Of a DNA stretch of 64,000 nt, positions 63,892 through 64,000 are shown in pieces. Each line of letters begins with the position of its first letter. The first letter of the stretch is position 1. A model generated the notes under the pieces. It searched no databases, was not told the origin of the DNA, and saw only the letters and a program-made list of their open reading frames with translations. The position numbers and the translations under genes were made by a program. Source of the stretch: Sporosarcina sp. Marseille-Q4943. Its GTDB lineage: Bacteria > Bacillota > Bacilli > Bacillales_A > Planococcaceae. The stretch spans positions 558,001-622,000 of the forward strand of contig NZ_CALSFT010000002.1 of assembly GCF_943736995.1 (NCBI RefSeq). Reading direction: 5' to 3'.

Positions 63892-64000
63892 GGTGCCTGT
63901 GCAGCAAACAATTCAGACAATGCACTACAATTGCATAATAAAAAACAGGAAGCCGGCCATATCAAATTTTGGACGGCGTTTGATTGCATTTATATACCTG
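63892..64000 (+). repeat. GGTGCC repeat, copy 23 (cut by window end)
   Basis: Left end GGTGCCTGTGCA, ACAATTCAG, left hairpin ATGCA / TGCAT, and the start of a central hairpin (GGAAGCCGGCCAT). A degenerate extra left end (GGTGCCTA) lies at about 63876. The right end is outside the window. Nothing else is seen in 63774-63891. Confidence 0.9.

Noticed and set aside
17555..64000. CRISPR array
   Set aside because: The repeats are 133-147 bp, palindromic and separated by genes; there are no short regular spacers and no cas genes.
17555..64000. Autonomous insertion sequences
   Set aside because: No repeat contains an open reading frame of transposase size and no transposase motif was seen in the window.

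Overview
The window looks like chromosome of an endospore-forming member of the Bacillales, most likely Sporosarcina or a close relative in the Planococcaceae. The evidence is strong AGGAGG-type ribosome binding sites, many TTG/GTG starts, a spore-germination receptor operon, an S-layer-homology (SLH) cell-surface heme system, and a manganese-oxidase operon of the type known from marine Bacillus spores. The genus is inferred. No tRNA, rRNA, CRISPR array, transposase or prophage gene was seen.

Layout. 1-8 kb: an mnxABCDEFG operon (spore Mn(II) oxidase complex) with a sigma-K-like promoter, followed by an MnxD paralogue and a convergent Cys/His-rich small protein. 8-9 kb: an AlkD-like DNA alkylation repair gene. 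9-17.5 kb: an AT-rich signalling block with a CheY-like receiver, an EAL-PilZ protein, a CheR-type methyltransferase, a 1083-residue hybrid kinase and a REC-PAS-GGDEF-EAL-LuxR regulator. 17.8-19.3 kb: nucleoside hydrolase and DUF192. 19.4-27.6 kb: a Gram-positive tad/flp pilus operon with a duplicated tadG and a decayed tadE copy. 28-33 kb: four zinc-ribbon proteins, including TcaA-like and polytopic membrane members. 33-42 kb: AraC/GyrI regulator, NhaC antiporter, PRiA4-ORF3/SEC-C protein, acyl-CoA synthetase, YdjM-like protein, Excalibur protein and subtilase. 42.7-45.5 kb: tenI-thiS-thiG-thiF under a TPP riboswitch. 45.8-52 kb: SWIM protein, MsrA, SDR, membrane protein, YvbH-like and YitT-like proteins. 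52.4-56.1 kb: a germinant receptor operon in the order B-A-C. 56.5-62.3 kb: a NEAT/SLH heme-uptake operon with an IsdE/IsdF/ATPase transporter. 62.6-63.8 kb: an M20 amidohydrolase.

The most striking feature is not a gene. From 17.5 kb to the right edge, 23 copies of a structured intergenic repeat lie between genes. Most single copies are 145-147 bp. Each has perfect or near-perfect 12-bp inverted ends (GGTGCCTGTGCA / TGCACAGGCACC), a nested 8-bp inverted repeat (ACAATTCA / TGAATTGT), a small left hairpin and a variable but usually self-complementary central hairpin followed by T-rich sequence. All copies point the same way whatever the strand of the neighbouring genes. Five loci are tandem dimers with a 133-134 bp period, and several single genes or operons are bracketed by near-identical copies. 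The simplest reading is a non-autonomous, REP/MITE-like element moved by a single-strand mechanism that may also act as a portable bidirectional transcription terminator. Both parts of that reading are inference.
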